A stretch of 64,000 bases of DNA from Ochotona curzoniae (GCF_017591425.1 NW_024467121.1:21154707-21218706), one strand, 5' to 3'; counted from the first letter of the stretch, positions 43,501 to 54,334 are shown. Notes: generated by a model not told the origin, from the sequence alone. Made by a program: numbers and translations.

Positions 43501-46500
43501 ACAAAAACCCTGCCAGTCTCATTTTGATTGCATTGCCATAATCTAGTGGTATGGTTGATAAGGGGGGCAGCATGTGGCATGATGGTTAGCCTCTGCCCAC
43601 AATGCCAGCATTCCTTCACCCTGGCTCTTGTGGCCATTTGTAGAGTGAATTGGGTTACAGATCTTTTCTGTCTCCCTCCTCTAACTTGTAACTTTACCTT
43701 TTGAATAAAACCAATCTTTAAGCAGTGGAGCAAGGAACAAGAATGACACTAGATATCTAATTCATCAGGATATATGCATAATTCATTAGAATTATGCAAA
43801 CAATACAATGTTGAGGACATCTTTCAATGCCAGAAACCTAGAATTTTGTGCCTCAAATGATCTTTAGGTAAACCCTTCTTGTTAGGAGGCTGCCTGCATT
43901 CATTTCTCAATATGTAATATCTCTTTAAATAAATCCTAATTTCACTCTTGCTCTTTGATCTGTGCCTCTGAACTTAGAATATATCCAGCTGGGAACCCCT
44001 CCCCACAAGATAGAGAGATGAATGAAATGAAAAGACTGGACAGGTCTTGAACAAAAGGTGAGGACTGGAGAGCAGCCCAGGGAGGATGGGGCTCTGCCTC
44101 CAGGCCTCGAGGGAAGTTCCCAGGAGGCTGGTTCCCCTAAAGAAGCTCCAGGCTCCTGGCTTCGGACTGGCCAAACTGGTCATTGTGGCCACTTGGGGAG
44201 TGAACCAGTGAAAGCAAGTTCTCTCGGTTTCCTGCTTTCTATAATTCTGCCTTTCAAATAAATAGATAAATTCTGAGAGAGAAAGTAGAATAGTGCAGTA
44301 CAAATAGCAAGACAGGGCCTGGCATGGTGACCTAGCGGCTAAAGTCCTCGCCTTGAACTCACCAGGATCCCATATGGGTGCCGGTTCTAATCCCGGCAGC
44401 TCCACTTCCCATCCAGCTCCCTGCGTGTGGCCTGGGAAAGCAGCCGGGACGGCCCAAAGCTTTGGGACCCTGCACCCGCGTGGGAGACCTGGAGGAAGTT
44501 CCTGGATCCTGGCTTCGGATCGGCATAGCATCGGCCATTGCGCTCACTTGGGGAGTGAATCATCGGATGGAAGATCTTCCTTTCTGTCTCTCCTCCTCTC
44601 TGTATATCTGACTTTCCAATAAATAAATAAATCTTTAAAAAAAAACATAGCAAGACAGTAGAACCCAATGATGTGAAACCCAAATAGATTAAATGTGCTA
44701 ATTAAGAGCCAAGATGGCAGCATTTTGTAGTGCTAGTACCCATCCCATGTGAACTCTGGCTCAAGGCCCTGGAGCGCCACTTCTATCAGCTCCCTGCTGA
44801 TGGTCTGGAAAAGCAGCAAGGGATCGAAGTGCTTGAGCCATTGGGACCACATGGGAGACTCAGATGTTGCTCTAGGCTCCTGGTTTGGGCCTGGCCCAGT
44901 GATTGCAGCCATTTGGATAAACTCTGCCTGTCATAATATGTCCTTTTTTTTTTTTTTTAAGAAGGCAAAGATTGCCAGAAATCAGGAAAAGTCAGATCAA
45001 GCTATATCTGTAAGAAACCTAGGTTAAATGTAAAGACAGAAATACTCAGTGCAGGGCCAGTGCTGTGGTACAGCAGATAATGCCACTACCCACAATTGCA
45101 GCATCCCGTGTGGGCTCTGGTTCAGATCCCAACTCCTCTACCTCGTCCAATGGCCTGGGAAAAGCAGTGGGAGATGGCTGAAGTGTTTGGCCCCCTCCCA
45201 TTTATGTGGGAGACTTGAGTGAAGCTCTTGGCTTTATGCTGGCCCAGCACTGCCCTGGGCCACTGTGTTATCTGGGGAGGGAACCAGCAGATGTAAGTCA
45301 ATCTCCCTCCGTCCCTCTCTTAACTCCTTCAAATAAATAATTTTTAAAAACTATTTTAAATAACAGAATTGTATATTGAAATACTAAAAAAAAAAAAAAA
45401 AAAGCTAGACAGGCTACATTTAAGTCTCATAGACACCAGGATAAGCAACATTTCACAACGATGAAGCAAACAGCTCCTTACGAAGGTATCGGTAGCCTAA
45501 CTGGGGTAGGTGCTTAACCTTCAAGTACCTGAGGGGTAGACGTTAGCGCAGCAGTTAAGACGTCCTTGGGACCCCCACATCAGGTGCCTGGGTTTGAGTC
45601 CTGGCTCTGCTTCCAATTCTAGCTTCCTGCTGCCCATGTGCACCCTGGCAAACCGTTCTGCGTCAAGTTCTTGGGTTCTCACCACTTGTACGCTTAGGCC
45701 TGGCCTAGCCCCGACTGTTGCAGGCATCTGGCAAGTAAACCTGCAGATGAGAGGTCTGTTTTTCACTCTCCTCTCCCTCCATCTTACTGTCTGCCTTTAA
45801 ATAACGAACATTAGGGAAAGTCAATAACAAATCTAAGTGCTGATAGGCAATTGCAGCACTTCTCAGTAACTGAAAAATCGGTAACACTTCAGGAAATTAT
45901 AGCCTCGTTACCTTGACAGTAAATGCACTTCTCCCATCCAGCCCCACAGCATGGCGCCTTCCTGTCAGAGGCGGCTGGAATGCTCATCCCAGATCCATTA
46001 CATCCCAGTATCATACAAAGTATGCCCACTGACTGCGGTGGGATTCATTTAGAAAGAACTGTTTGAACAACAGATACTAAGTACTGGAGAGGTCAAGGAG
46101 GGGATCACAAGGCAAATTAGAAAACGTTTTGAATGGAATGAAAAAGTACCTGCCAATGTCTGTGGAAGTCATCTCAACAGGCTTTGGAAAAGTGACATTA
46201 GTGTGGAAACAACGGTCTTACCCACTTTCCTGTAGCCCTTGACCCTTTGTACCCTAATCAATAAGTAAGATCATTAAAAAAAATTTTAAAAATATATACA
46301 TACATCAATGAATAAATAAATACAATCTTTTTCATATCTAAAAAAATAATAATAAACAGGCCTTAGGAAGTTTTATAGTAGCAAAGTGTATGTTACAGAA
46401 GTATGTCAAATCAACATTCCAAACTTCCACTAAGAATTTAGAAAAAGAAAACAAAAGCACTAAGGACCGGCATTGTGGTGCAGTGGGTACAGCCTCCACC

Positions 46501-49500
46501 CTCAACATCGGTTTGCTGCATGGGCATCAGTTGGGAAAGCAGTGGAGGACGGCCTGAGTGTTGGGACCCCTGCACTCACTTGGGATAAAGCTGCCTTCAT
46601 GGTAGCTAACCGGGAAATGACTAGAGGGTAGAAATCTGCCTGTCTTTCTAAAAACTGACTTTTAAATAAATAGAAAAAGAAATGTAAAGTTATAAAATAA
46701 TAAGGAAACATCAATAAACCCAGATGCTGTGTTTTTAAAAAAGATCAAGAAACGGGCTGGTGTGATGATGTAACAGACAAATCCTCTTCCTGCTGGTGCC
46801 GGCATCCCAAATGGGCAGTTCATGTCCCGGCTGTTACACTTCCCATCCAGCTCGCTGCCAATGACCTGGGAAGATGGCCCAAATTCTTGAGCCCCTGCAC
46901 CCATGTGGGAGATCTTAAGGAGCTCCTGGCCCTCGACTTTGAATCAGCCCAGGTCTGGTTACAGCCATTGCAATCATTTGGGTAGTGAACTAGAGGATGG
47001 AAGATCTCTGTATAACTCTGCCTTTCCAAATAAAATGAATACATCTGTAAAGATTCGTAAGATTCATGAAGGTCTAATTTGACCAAGGGAATAACAAATG
47101 CTACTAAACACCAATATCAAAAGTGAAATAGGGGCGTCATTGTGGAGCCTGCAGACACTAGGAGGACCTTAATAACTCAAAGCCAGTATATCCCAAAACA
47201 CAGAAGGAACAAACACAAGCTACTGAGGCTCATCCAAAGAATATACAACTCTGGGCCTGGCGCGCTAGCCTAGTAGCTAAAGTCTTTGCCTCATACGCAC
47301 TAGGTTCCCATATGGGCGCCAGTTCTAATCCTAGCAGCCCAGCTTCCCATCCAGCTCCCTGCTTGTGGCCTGGGAAAGCAGTCGAGGAGGGTCCAAAGGA
47401 TCGGGTAACTTCTCAGGGAGTGAATCATCAGACGGAAGATCTTCCTCTCTGTCTCTCCTCCTCTCTGTATATCTGACTTTCCAGTAAAAATAAATTGTTT
47501 AAAAAATGGTACCTTCCAGAAAAAAAAATAGATGTACATCACCTTTGATGGCAAAGCAATGTGCTGCCTAGGATCAGGGTCAAGGCGGGAAAGCCTGCTG
47601 TCACCTTCCAACACAGCCCCTCGCCACCAGGACAAGGAGGCAGCTAACAGACAAGAAGGCATGCGGACTGAAGAGTGAAATGTAAAGCTACTTGTAAGTG
47701 GCATGATCATGCCAAATAAGGGGCGATGAAAGACTTGCCACTAATATGGGAGTTTAGAAAGGGCAATATACAAAAATAGAGTATTCTCTGCCCCAATGGA
47801 AAGCTAGAAATTAGAATTTTAGAATGCTTACTATATGTACCAGAAAAAAAATATGAAATGCCCAAAGGATACATTTAGCAAATACATGGAAAAACTATAG
47901 GCCAAACCCTGGAAACCACTAGTTAAAAGGAAGACATAAAAAAATGAATCCAATGACTGAATGTGTAATTAAGAAGTTGATCAACAGATTCAAATGGTCA
48001 CAGCACAAATTCCGACAAGTACTTTTTGTGGATACGGTTTTAATAATATGTAGAATTATAAAGGACTTAAAGAGTAGCCAAGTTTATTTTGAAAAAGAAT
48101 AAGTTGATAACTTGACACCCCTATAAAGCTACATTAATTAAGAAAGTGTAAAATTGGCTTAAAGCTAGACATATAGATCAGCGAAACAGGTTAGAGTGCC
48201 CCAAAGTAGAAGTGGTATTGCAGGCGAATCTTCCACCTGTGGTGCCAGACCTTCAACATGGGCACTCAGTATGGGTCCATGTTCTGGTTGCTCCTGTCCT
48301 AATGTTCTGGGAAAGCAGCAGAAGATGGCCCAAGTTCTTGAGCCCCAGAACCCACGTTGGAGACCTGGAAGAAGCTCCTGGTTCCCAGCTTTAGAGTAGC
48401 CCAGCTTTGACTGTTTCTCCTTCTCTCTGTAATTCTTTCAGGTAAAAATAAGAATTATTTTTGAGATTTTTATTGGTTTTAAAAATATTTACTTTTATTG
48501 GAAAGTCAGATTACAGAGAGGAGGAGAGAGAGAGGAAGATGTTCTGTCCACCTATTTACTCCCCAACAGGCCACAATAGCCAGAGCTGTGCCAATCCGAA
48601 GCCAGGAGCCTCTTCCAGGTCTCCCACATGGGTACAGGGTCCCAAGGCTTTGGGCTGTCCTCGACTGCCTTCCCAGGCCACAAGCAGAAAACTGGACAGA
48701 ACTTAGGGCCACTGGGATTAGAACCAGTGCCTACATGGAATCCCGGCACACTTAAGGCAAGGACTTTAACCGCCACTAGGCTACCGTGTCAGAAGTTGAT
48801 TTTCTTAATAAGAAAAAATTTCATCAGGGTGGCCATATGTCAGTTAAATCACCCCTAGGGCCTCCCATATCCCAGTTCTGCTTGTGACCTGACCTCCTGC
48901 TAATACGCCCTCTGGAAGGCAGCAGATGGTGGCCCACATATTTGGGTCCCTGCCATCCACATGGGCGCCCTGGAATTCTGGGCTCCTGGCTTCAGCCTGA
49001 TCCAGCCATAACTGTTATAGACATTTGCGAAGTGAAATAGCAGATAGAAGATCAACCTTGTTTTCTCTCTCTCTCCTGCTTTTCAAATGACATGATAATT
49101 TTAGGGAGTCAGCTCTGTGGCATTGCAAACTAAGTCTTCACCTGCGATGTCAGCATCCCACATGGGTGCCAGACTGGGTCCATTAGCACCCTCTTAATGA
49201 TCTATGGAGGCAAAGGAGGATGCCTTAAGTCCTTGGCCCTGGCAACCATGTGGGAGACCCAGAAGAAGCTCCTGGCTCCTGTCTTCAGGCCAGCCCAGCT
49301 CTGGCCATTGAAGCAGTTTGAGGATGAACCAGCACCTGGAAGAGCTCTATGTCTCTCCTTTCTCTAACTCCTCTTTTCAAATAAAAAAAAGTTTTTATTT
49401 GAAATAGTTAAAAAAAATTTAAAAATATGTATTTTTCACCAAAACTATAAATTACCTAAAACCAATGAAAAAATATTTTAATTTTATTAATCATTAAGGA

Positions 49501-52500
49501 AATGTGGATTAGTACTATATTGAGATAATACAAGAACAAGAAGATAAGGACATCTCAAAAGGAAAGGTTTACTTTTTGACAAAAATAAAATTTTTTCTCT
49601 ATGCAGTTTTTCATAATCTGCTTTATGTGTGGACAGAGATCTCTCATCACGCTTGTTCACGTCCCAGCTGTCCACAATAGGCAGGGCTGGGCCAGGCCTA
49701 ACAGGAAGCTGGCAACTCCATCTGGACCTCCCACGTGGGGAGCCTGGACCCAAGTAAGTGAGCTGTCCCCCCGTCTCGGGGCTCCCAGGGTGCAGGAGCG
49801 AAGCTGAGATGCCAACCCAGGCACTCCATTAAGAGATGCAGGGGTCTCAAGAAGGTCTAACAGTGGACCAAGCATCCCTCTCCCACTTTCTCAATTTTAA
49901 AAAGTGATTAACTTGAAAGGCAGTGTGATAGAGGCAGAAGTAGAGACCAAAAGACAGAGAAAGAGATCTTCCATCTGCTGGTTCACTCTCCACATGGCCA
50001 AAGCTCAAATATGAATCTCCTACATGGGTGGCAGGGGCCTAAGCACTTGGGCCACCCTCTGCTGCTTTCCCAGGTGTATTAGCAAGGAGCTGGATCAGAA
50101 AAAGAGAAGCCGGCACTTGAACCAGCACCCATTCGATGTGCTGGCGCTGGAGGTGGCAGCTTTACTTGTTGTGCCACAGCACGCCCTACCTTCCTACAAC
50201 CCAATGGACTTTTTAAAGAGACCTGTACACACCTATGAGAAAGACAAAAAATGAACACTTCCAGTGTATCCTACAACTGGAATGCTCATATAATATTTAC
50301 AATTACATGAAACAATTTGTAAATATTTGCACAAACACTTGCATGCACCTGTCCAAAGGTGAATGGTTCCAAAGCAGAAGTAACGCAAACACCCATCACT
50401 TGCGAATGGGAAAGGCAGCTTGGAGGGGTTAATAAAGGACCCACTTCAGTAGTCAGGAGGAGCTGCAGATGATCCCCCAGCAGGAGTGGATCCCAACAGC
50501 ATCATACTGCGGGGTGGCAACAGCGGAAGCAACTTGTCTGCTGTTGCTTACAAAAACTGCAGAGTTAGGTATGTACATATATCCCGAAAAGAAAAATTAC
50601 ATAAAATATACAAACTTATCTCCAGCAACACGTAGACCACAAGACGCTTGAGTCTCATTTTGTTGTTGTTATTGGGGAGGAAGAAATGTACCCCCCTTAA
50701 ACCTCCTAGAAAGAGACGAGGATTGCTACGGCCAGGGCCCAAAAAGCAGCAGGAGCTGCACCATAGTTCCTCACCCCAGCAGTTGCAGGCATAAATACCT
50801 GTGTCTCCCTTGAAAAAGAGGCCAACAATGTGGCACAGCAGTTTCAGCTGCCGCCTGTGAAGCCACCGTCCCATATTGGCATACTGAGTTCCAGGCCTGG
50901 CTGCTCAACCTCCCATAGGGATCTGGCAGTGTTGCACAGTGGGTTAACCTGTCACCTGCAGTGCTGGCATACCACATGGTTGCCACTTCAAGTCCCAGGA
51001 TCTTCACTTCCCATCCTGCTGATGTGCTTGGATAAAGCAGTGGAAGATGGTCCAAGTGCTTGGACTCAAGCACGCACATGGAAACCCAGATGGAGTTCCT
51101 GGTTTCCTGGCCCAGCCCCAGCCCCAGCCATTGTATTGATATGAAGGGAGTTGGGGCGTGGGGAGTGGGTACAAGAGGATGAAAACCTCTGACTCTGCCT
51201 TACAAATTAAAAAATGAAATAAAAATAAATCTTAAAGAGTTATGTAGAGATATAGCAACATAAAAAGACCTCTTACATCTACTGGTTTACTCCCTAGATG
51301 ACCACGACAGCCAGGGCTAGACCAGGCTGAAGCCAGGAGCTTCTTCTGGGTTTCCCTTGCAGGATCCCAAGGCTTTGGGCCATCTTCCATTGCTTTCCCC
51401 AGGCCACAAGCAGGGAGCTGGATGGGACGTGGAAGATCCGGGAAATGAATTGGTATCCATATGGGATTCTAGCACATGCAAGGCAAGGATTTAGCAGCTG
51501 AGCCTGTGTACTAAGTCCCCCCATAAATACTTTTTAAAAAGAAGAGGAGGGGCCTGGCGCGGTGGCGCAAGTGGTTAAAGGTCCTCGCCTTGCACGCCCG
51601 GGATCCCATGTGGGTGCTGGTTCTAATCCCGGCAGCCCCGCTTCCCTTCCAGCTCCCTGCCTGTGGCCTGGGAGAGCAGCAGAGGACAGCCCAAAGCTTT
51701 GGGACCCTGCACCCGCGTGGGAGACCCGGAAGAGGCTCCTGGCTTCGGATCGGCATAGTATCGGCCTATTGCGCTCACTTGGGGAGTGAATCATCGGACG
51801 GAAGATGTTCCTCTCTGTCTCTCCTCTCTGTATATCCGCCTTTCCAATGAAAAAATAATAAAAATAAATCTTTAAAAAAAAAAAAAAAGAAGAGGAGTAT
51901 TTGGTTTAGCAACTGAGACACACATGTTCCAGCTCCAGCTCCAGCTCCTGACCAGACCCCTCCCAGCACAGACCCTAAGGGGCAGGAGTGATGGTTCTAG
52001 TCATGGGATCCCTGACCCCCAAAAGAGAGACCTGGCTGAGCTCTGTCTGCTTCTTTGGCCTGACCCAGTCCTAATGACCTAAGGCACTCGGGGTTTCTCC
52101 CTCTTAAAAAACAAACAAGTCTAAAAGGTACTTAATTACACATACATGCTTTCCGACTATTAAAGAATAAAATAGTAGAAAAGACATTGACCCACTTGTG
52201 CCTTGACAATTTTGCCAACTTGCTTAATTTTGAAGACCGAGACCATACTTTGTTAAAGTTTTACTTAGTCATAAATCGAATTGGGTTATCTGTTTCCCAA
52301 ATGCGTAGGTTCCTTCTGGGCTTCTGGTTTCCCTCCAATGAGAGCATCTAGTTACACTTCAAGTACGTCCCATGGAGTGAGTTAAGTGGGATGGACTCAA
52401 AGACGTTGAGAATGTTGTGCTATTGGTGTCTGTCCCTCCTTCCCCTTTCGAGAGGCACCCCACCTCCTGGCCCTCTCTCGGGAGGTGCTTTTCCCTTCCC

Positions 52501-52852
52501 TCTCTCTTTCCTGCTCACCTGGTCCCTGCGCAAATAAACTTTTCTATCTGCAACAGAAAAAAAAAAGAAATGAATATTGTGCTAAGTAGGAACAAGGTGT
52601 TGCTCGTGCCGCTGGCCTCTGCATAATGTGATGTCATCTCCCTTCCAGAAAGATGTTTTCCGTGACATTGGGAGGGGAATTCTGGACAGCGCTTGGCAAG
52701 GCTATAATGCTACTCTCCTGGCCTATGGCCAAACAGGCTCTGGAAAAAGCTACTCTCTGATGGGGTTTGGGGCCAACAAGGGCATTATTCCCAACGTGTG
52801 CGAAGAGCTCTTCCAAGGCATTGAGAGCCAGGCAAGGAGTGGAGAACACCAG
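40423..52852 (+). CDS. KIF28: KIF28 kinesin-3 family motor, 5' part, spliced (3 exons, runs out of window)
   Basis: Three exons (40,423-40,506; 42,741-42,935; 52,649-52,852), all phase 0, encode the first 161 residues of a kinesin motor domain. They include the first strand DSVKVAVRVRPFSQ, the family-specific NPEHVKTFTFDLAYWSH and the ATP-binding P-loop GQTGSGKS at residues 120-127 (52,727-52,750). The sequence fits the KIF28/KLP-6-like branch of kinesin-3, microtubule plus-end motors; the human locus, as I recall, is KIF28P next to AHCTF1. No stop or frameshift is seen here. The rest of the motor, including switch regions, and the tail lie beyond 64,000. Confidence 0.85.
41895..41985 (+). 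mobile_element. MIR-like SINE fragment
   Basis: The stretch cctgtttccttatctgtaaa followed by tgggacactgaa resembles the MIR core. It lies in KIF28 intron 1. Confidence 0.5.
41983..42140 (+). mobile_element. CSINE 5' part
   Basis: Forward copy: gggctgcattgacatcagca ... gatggcccaagtccttgggt. Confidence 0.7.
42741..42935 (+). CDS. KIF28: KIF28 coding exon 2
   Basis: The acceptor is ctttgtag and the donor gtaaac. It encodes residues 29-93, REKNFGSKCVISMHSGTTTT onward to PSSEFASQ, phase 0. Confidence 0.86.
43150..43197. repeat. Perfect 14-bp inverted repeat, 20-base loop
   Basis: aaataaaacttagg (43,150-43,163) and its reverse complement (43,184-43,197), in KIF28 intron 2. Confidence 0.9.
43562..43720 (+). 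mobile_element. CSINE with central deletion
   Basis: The head ggcagcatgtggcatgatgg joins directly to the tail part gtggccatttgtagagtgaa and ttttgaataaaaccaat. Confidence 0.7.
44130..44272 (+). mobile_element. CSINE 3' part
   Basis: Forward tail half: gaagctccaggctcctggct ... tgcctttcaaataaatagat. Confidence 0.7.
44316..44646 (+). mobile_element. Young full-length CSINE with target-site duplication
   Basis: The copy starts ggcctggcatggtgacctag, has a B-box-like ggttctaatcc, and ends aataaataaataaatcttta plus A tail. It is flanked by atagcaagacag at 44,304-44,315 and 44,647-44,658. Confidence 0.93.
44706..44962 (+). mobile_element. CSINE
   Basis: Forward copy: cccatcccatgtgaactctg ... gattgcagccatttggataa, then poly-T/A debris. 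Confidence 0.7.
45054..45345 (+). mobile_element. CSINE
   Basis: Forward copy: gggccagtgctgtggtacag ... cttcaaataaataattttta. Confidence 0.82.
45532..45805 (+). mobile_element. CSINE
   Basis: Forward copy: gtagacgttagcgcagcagt ... ctgtctgcctttaaataacg. Confidence 0.72.
46221..46290 (+). mobile_element. L1 3'-end fragment, plus orientation
   Basis: The sequence cactttcctgtagcccttga followed by accctaatcaataagtaag matches the reverse complement of the L1 terminus at 54,400-54,500 in this window. Confidence 0.6.
46464..46680 (+). mobile_element. CSINE
   Basis: Forward copy: ggaccggcattgtggtgcag ... gacttttaaataaatagaaa. Confidence 0.75.
46754..47055 (+). mobile_element. CSINE
   Basis: Forward copy: gggctggtgtgatgatgtaa ... 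gcctttccaaataaaatgaa. Confidence 0.82.
47254..47510 (+). mobile_element. CSINE with internal deletion
   Basis: Forward copy: ggcctggcgcgctagcctag ... ctgactttccagtaaaaata; part of the body after ggtccaaaggatcggg is missing. Confidence 0.85.
48205..48450 (+). mobile_element. CSINE
   Basis: Forward copy: ggtattgcaggcgaatcttc ... tctctgtaattctttcaggt. Confidence 0.65.
48468..48793 (-). mobile_element. CSINE
   Basis: Full reverse copy: cttttattggaaagtcagat ... taggctaccgtgtcag. Confidence 0.88.
48828..49100 (+). mobile_element. CSINE
   Basis: Forward copy: gggtggccatatgtcagtta ... tctcctgcttttcaaatgac. Confidence 0.65.
49105..49390 (+). mobile_element. CSINE
   Basis: Forward copy: gggagtcagctctgtggcat ... 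aactcctcttttcaaataaa. Confidence 0.78.
49620..49870 (-). mobile_element. CSINE, diverged
   Basis: Reverse copy: gagatctctcatcacgcttg ... gtctaacagtggaccaagca. Confidence 0.6.
49895..50190 (-). mobile_element. CSINE
   Basis: Reverse copy: gatcttccatctgctggttc ... gttgtgccacagcacgccc. Confidence 0.82.
50820..50917 (+). mobile_element. CSINE 5' fragment
   Basis: Forward head: ggccaacaatgtggcacagc ... cctggctgctcaacctcc, cut by the next SINE. Confidence 0.6.
50918..51238 (+). mobile_element. CSINE inserted next to or inside an older one
   Basis: Forward copy: agggatctggcagtgttgca ... aaaaataaatcttaaagag. Confidence 0.8.
51245..51520 (-). mobile_element. CSINE
   Basis: Reverse copy: cttacatctactggtttact ... 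cagctgagcctgtgtactaa. Confidence 0.8.
51550..51888 (+). mobile_element. Young full-length CSINE with target-site duplication
   Basis: The copy starts ggcctggcgcggtggcgcaa, has ggttctaatcc as B box, and ends in an A-rich tail. It is flanked by gaagaggag (51,541-51,549 and 51,889-51,897). CpGs are largely intact, a sign of youth. Confidence 0.93.
51898..52125 (+). mobile_element. CSINE-related fragment, diverged
   Basis: Forward pieces: tttggtttagcaactgagac ... ggcctgacccagtcctaatg. Confidence 0.4.
52410..52584 (+). mobile_element. Short polyadenylated retrocopy with target-site duplication
   Basis: A C/T-rich segment (52,423-52,571) ends with AATAAA at 52,533-52,538 and, about 20 bases later, an A-rich tail from 52,556. 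It is flanked by gaatgttgtgcta (52,410-52,422) and gaatattgtgcta (52,572-52,584), a 13-bp duplication with one mismatch. The source RNA is unknown; the tract before the tail resembles the R/U5 end of a retroviral LTR. It lies 65 bases upstream of KIF28 exon 3. Confidence 0.6.
52649..52852 (+). CDS. KIF28: KIF28 coding exon 3 (P-loop)
   Basis: The acceptor is cccttccag and the donor gtacgg. It encodes residues 94-161, including GILDSAWQGYNATLLAYGQT and the Walker A sequence GQTGSGKSYS. Phase 0. Confidence 0.92.
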
Positions 52853-52963
52853 GTACGGATTATTCTAGCATTCCTCCCTTCCAATCTCTTGCCTGAGGAA
52901 GTTATCAGCATCTCTATTTTAGGATGACGTTAGTTTTTTTCCACACCAGATGTTCACATGGTT

Positions 52964-53258
52964 GGGGTTGGTATCGTAGTGCAGTGCGTTAAGCTACTGT
53001 CTATGATATCTGCATCCCATATGAGCACTGGCTTGAATCCTGACTGTTCCACTTCTGATCAAGCTCCCTGCTGGTAATCTGAAATGCCACAGGCAGCCCA
53101 AGTCCTTTATACACTTGTCACCCCTGGGAGAGAGACCAAGATGGTGTTCCTGGCTCCTCACTCAGCCACAGCAGGTGCAATCATTTGCGAAGTGAACCAG
53201 AGAATCACTGTCTCCCCTTCTTCTGTCACTCTACTTTTCAAATAAATACATTTCTTAA
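52964..53258 (+). mobile_element. CSINE
   Basis: Forward copy: ggggttggtatcgtagtgca ... tacttttcaaataaatacat, about 110 bases after the KIF28 exon 3 donor. Confidence 0.82.
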
Positions 53259-53276
53259 AATTTATATTTTTACAAG

Positions 53277-53547
53277 CCCAGCACAGTAGCCTAGTGGCTA
53301 AAGTCCTCCCCTTGCATGTGGAATCAGCTCCATGTAGGATCCTTCATGAGCTGATCCAAAGCCAGGATCCTGGAGCTTCTTCTGGGTCTCCCATGTGAGT
53401 GCAGGGTCCCAAGGCTTTGGGCTATCTGACTGCTTCCCTGGCCACAAGGAGCTGAATGGGAAGTGGAACAGCTGGAATATATCCCATATGGGATCCCCAT
53501 GCATGCAAGGAGAGGACTTAAACCACTAGACTATAGCACCAGGCCCA
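53277..53547. mobile_element. Fold-back CSINE (head-to-head inverted)
   Basis: A forward head (53,277-53,322, agcctagtggctaaagtcct) is joined to a reverse, tail-less copy whose own head ends the element (aaaccactagactatagc). The two ends form an inverted repeat of about 45 bases. Confidence 0.75.
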
Positions 53548-53807
53548 TAAAATCTTTAATATATAGGACTACAGAATCATGTCACGGCCAATAAGATGTT
53601 TGCTCCCTGCTCCATTGCAGCAAATGCCATTCCCACAAAGTTTCTGAAGCTCCCTTGTTTATGCCCTTTCCTGATGGCCAATCTCTCTCTGGCTACTGTG
53701 AGCATCTTCATTTTACCCCTGCCCCTCTGATATGCCCTCACAGTGTGCGCCAAGGCTGGAGACATTTTTCCAGCCTGGAAAGTTCCATCCTTCCATTTGG
53801 GCAGAAG

Positions 53808-54107
53808 TTTTAAAAAGATTTATAGGAAAGGGAAAGTGATGGGAAAACAGAAATCATCCAACCACCAGCTCATTCCCCAGATGGCCACAGCAGCTAGATG
53901 GAAGTAAGGAGTCAGGAGCCCTACCGAGATCTCCCATGTGGGTGCAGGGGCCCAAGCACACGCATCACTTCCTGCCACCTTCCCAGGTGCATTTAGCAGG
54001 GAGCTGAATCAGAAGTGGAGCAGCTGGGACTTGAAGCAGTGCTTGTAAACGGGATGTCAGCCATACAATTAGCAGCTTAACCAGCTCTGCCACAACACCA
54101 GTTCCTC
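53808..54107 (-). mobile_element. CSINE
   Basis: Reverse copy: aaaagatttataggaaaggg ... tctgccacaacaccagttcc. Confidence 0.8.
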
Positions 54108-54324
54108 CTTATGACCTTTTTCTTATGGTTTAATCCCACTTCTTTTCCCTTTCCAGAACACCGTCTAGTTGGATTTCAGACCTTTTGAACTAATGTTCTA
54201 ATTTTACTATGTCTTACCACCCGCTTTACATGTCTTGGTATTCTCCTTCCGCAGTCTCCCAAATTTCTTAAGTCTTACAATACTTCTCATTTTTATTATG
54301 GCTGTCACTCATAAAATTCATCTA

Positions 54325-54334
54325 CAAACATTTT
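54325..54334. repeat. Left target-site duplication of the L1-derived insertion
   Basis: The sequence caaacatttt directly precedes the T run and is repeated at 63,820-63,829. Confidence 0.65.

Larger units (their letters stand above)
44280..50650 (+). mobile_element. Old L1 ORF2 region broken into collinear pieces by SINEs
   Basis: Between SINE copies, plus-strand pieces resemble successive parts of mammalian L1 ORF2. Examples are 44,647-44,705 and 44,970-45,053 (endonuclease part), 46,360-46,463, 46,681-46,753, 47,056-47,253, 47,740-48,204 (for example ctacattaattaagaaagtg and agacatatagatcagcgaaa), 49,405-49,600 (taaggaaatgtggattagta) and 50,190-50,420. All are heavily diverged with many stops. 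Exact ends are uncertain. Confidence 0.65.

Noticed and set aside
43880..43975. LTR-like end (aataaatcctaatttcactc)
   Set aside because: It has the feel of an R/U5 region, but I could not find a matching second LTR, primer-binding site or clear boundary.
43974..44531. 185-codon minus-strand ORF
   Set aside because: It reads through the reverse strand of CSINE copies (44,130-44,646), where GC-rich SINE heads give chance open frames.
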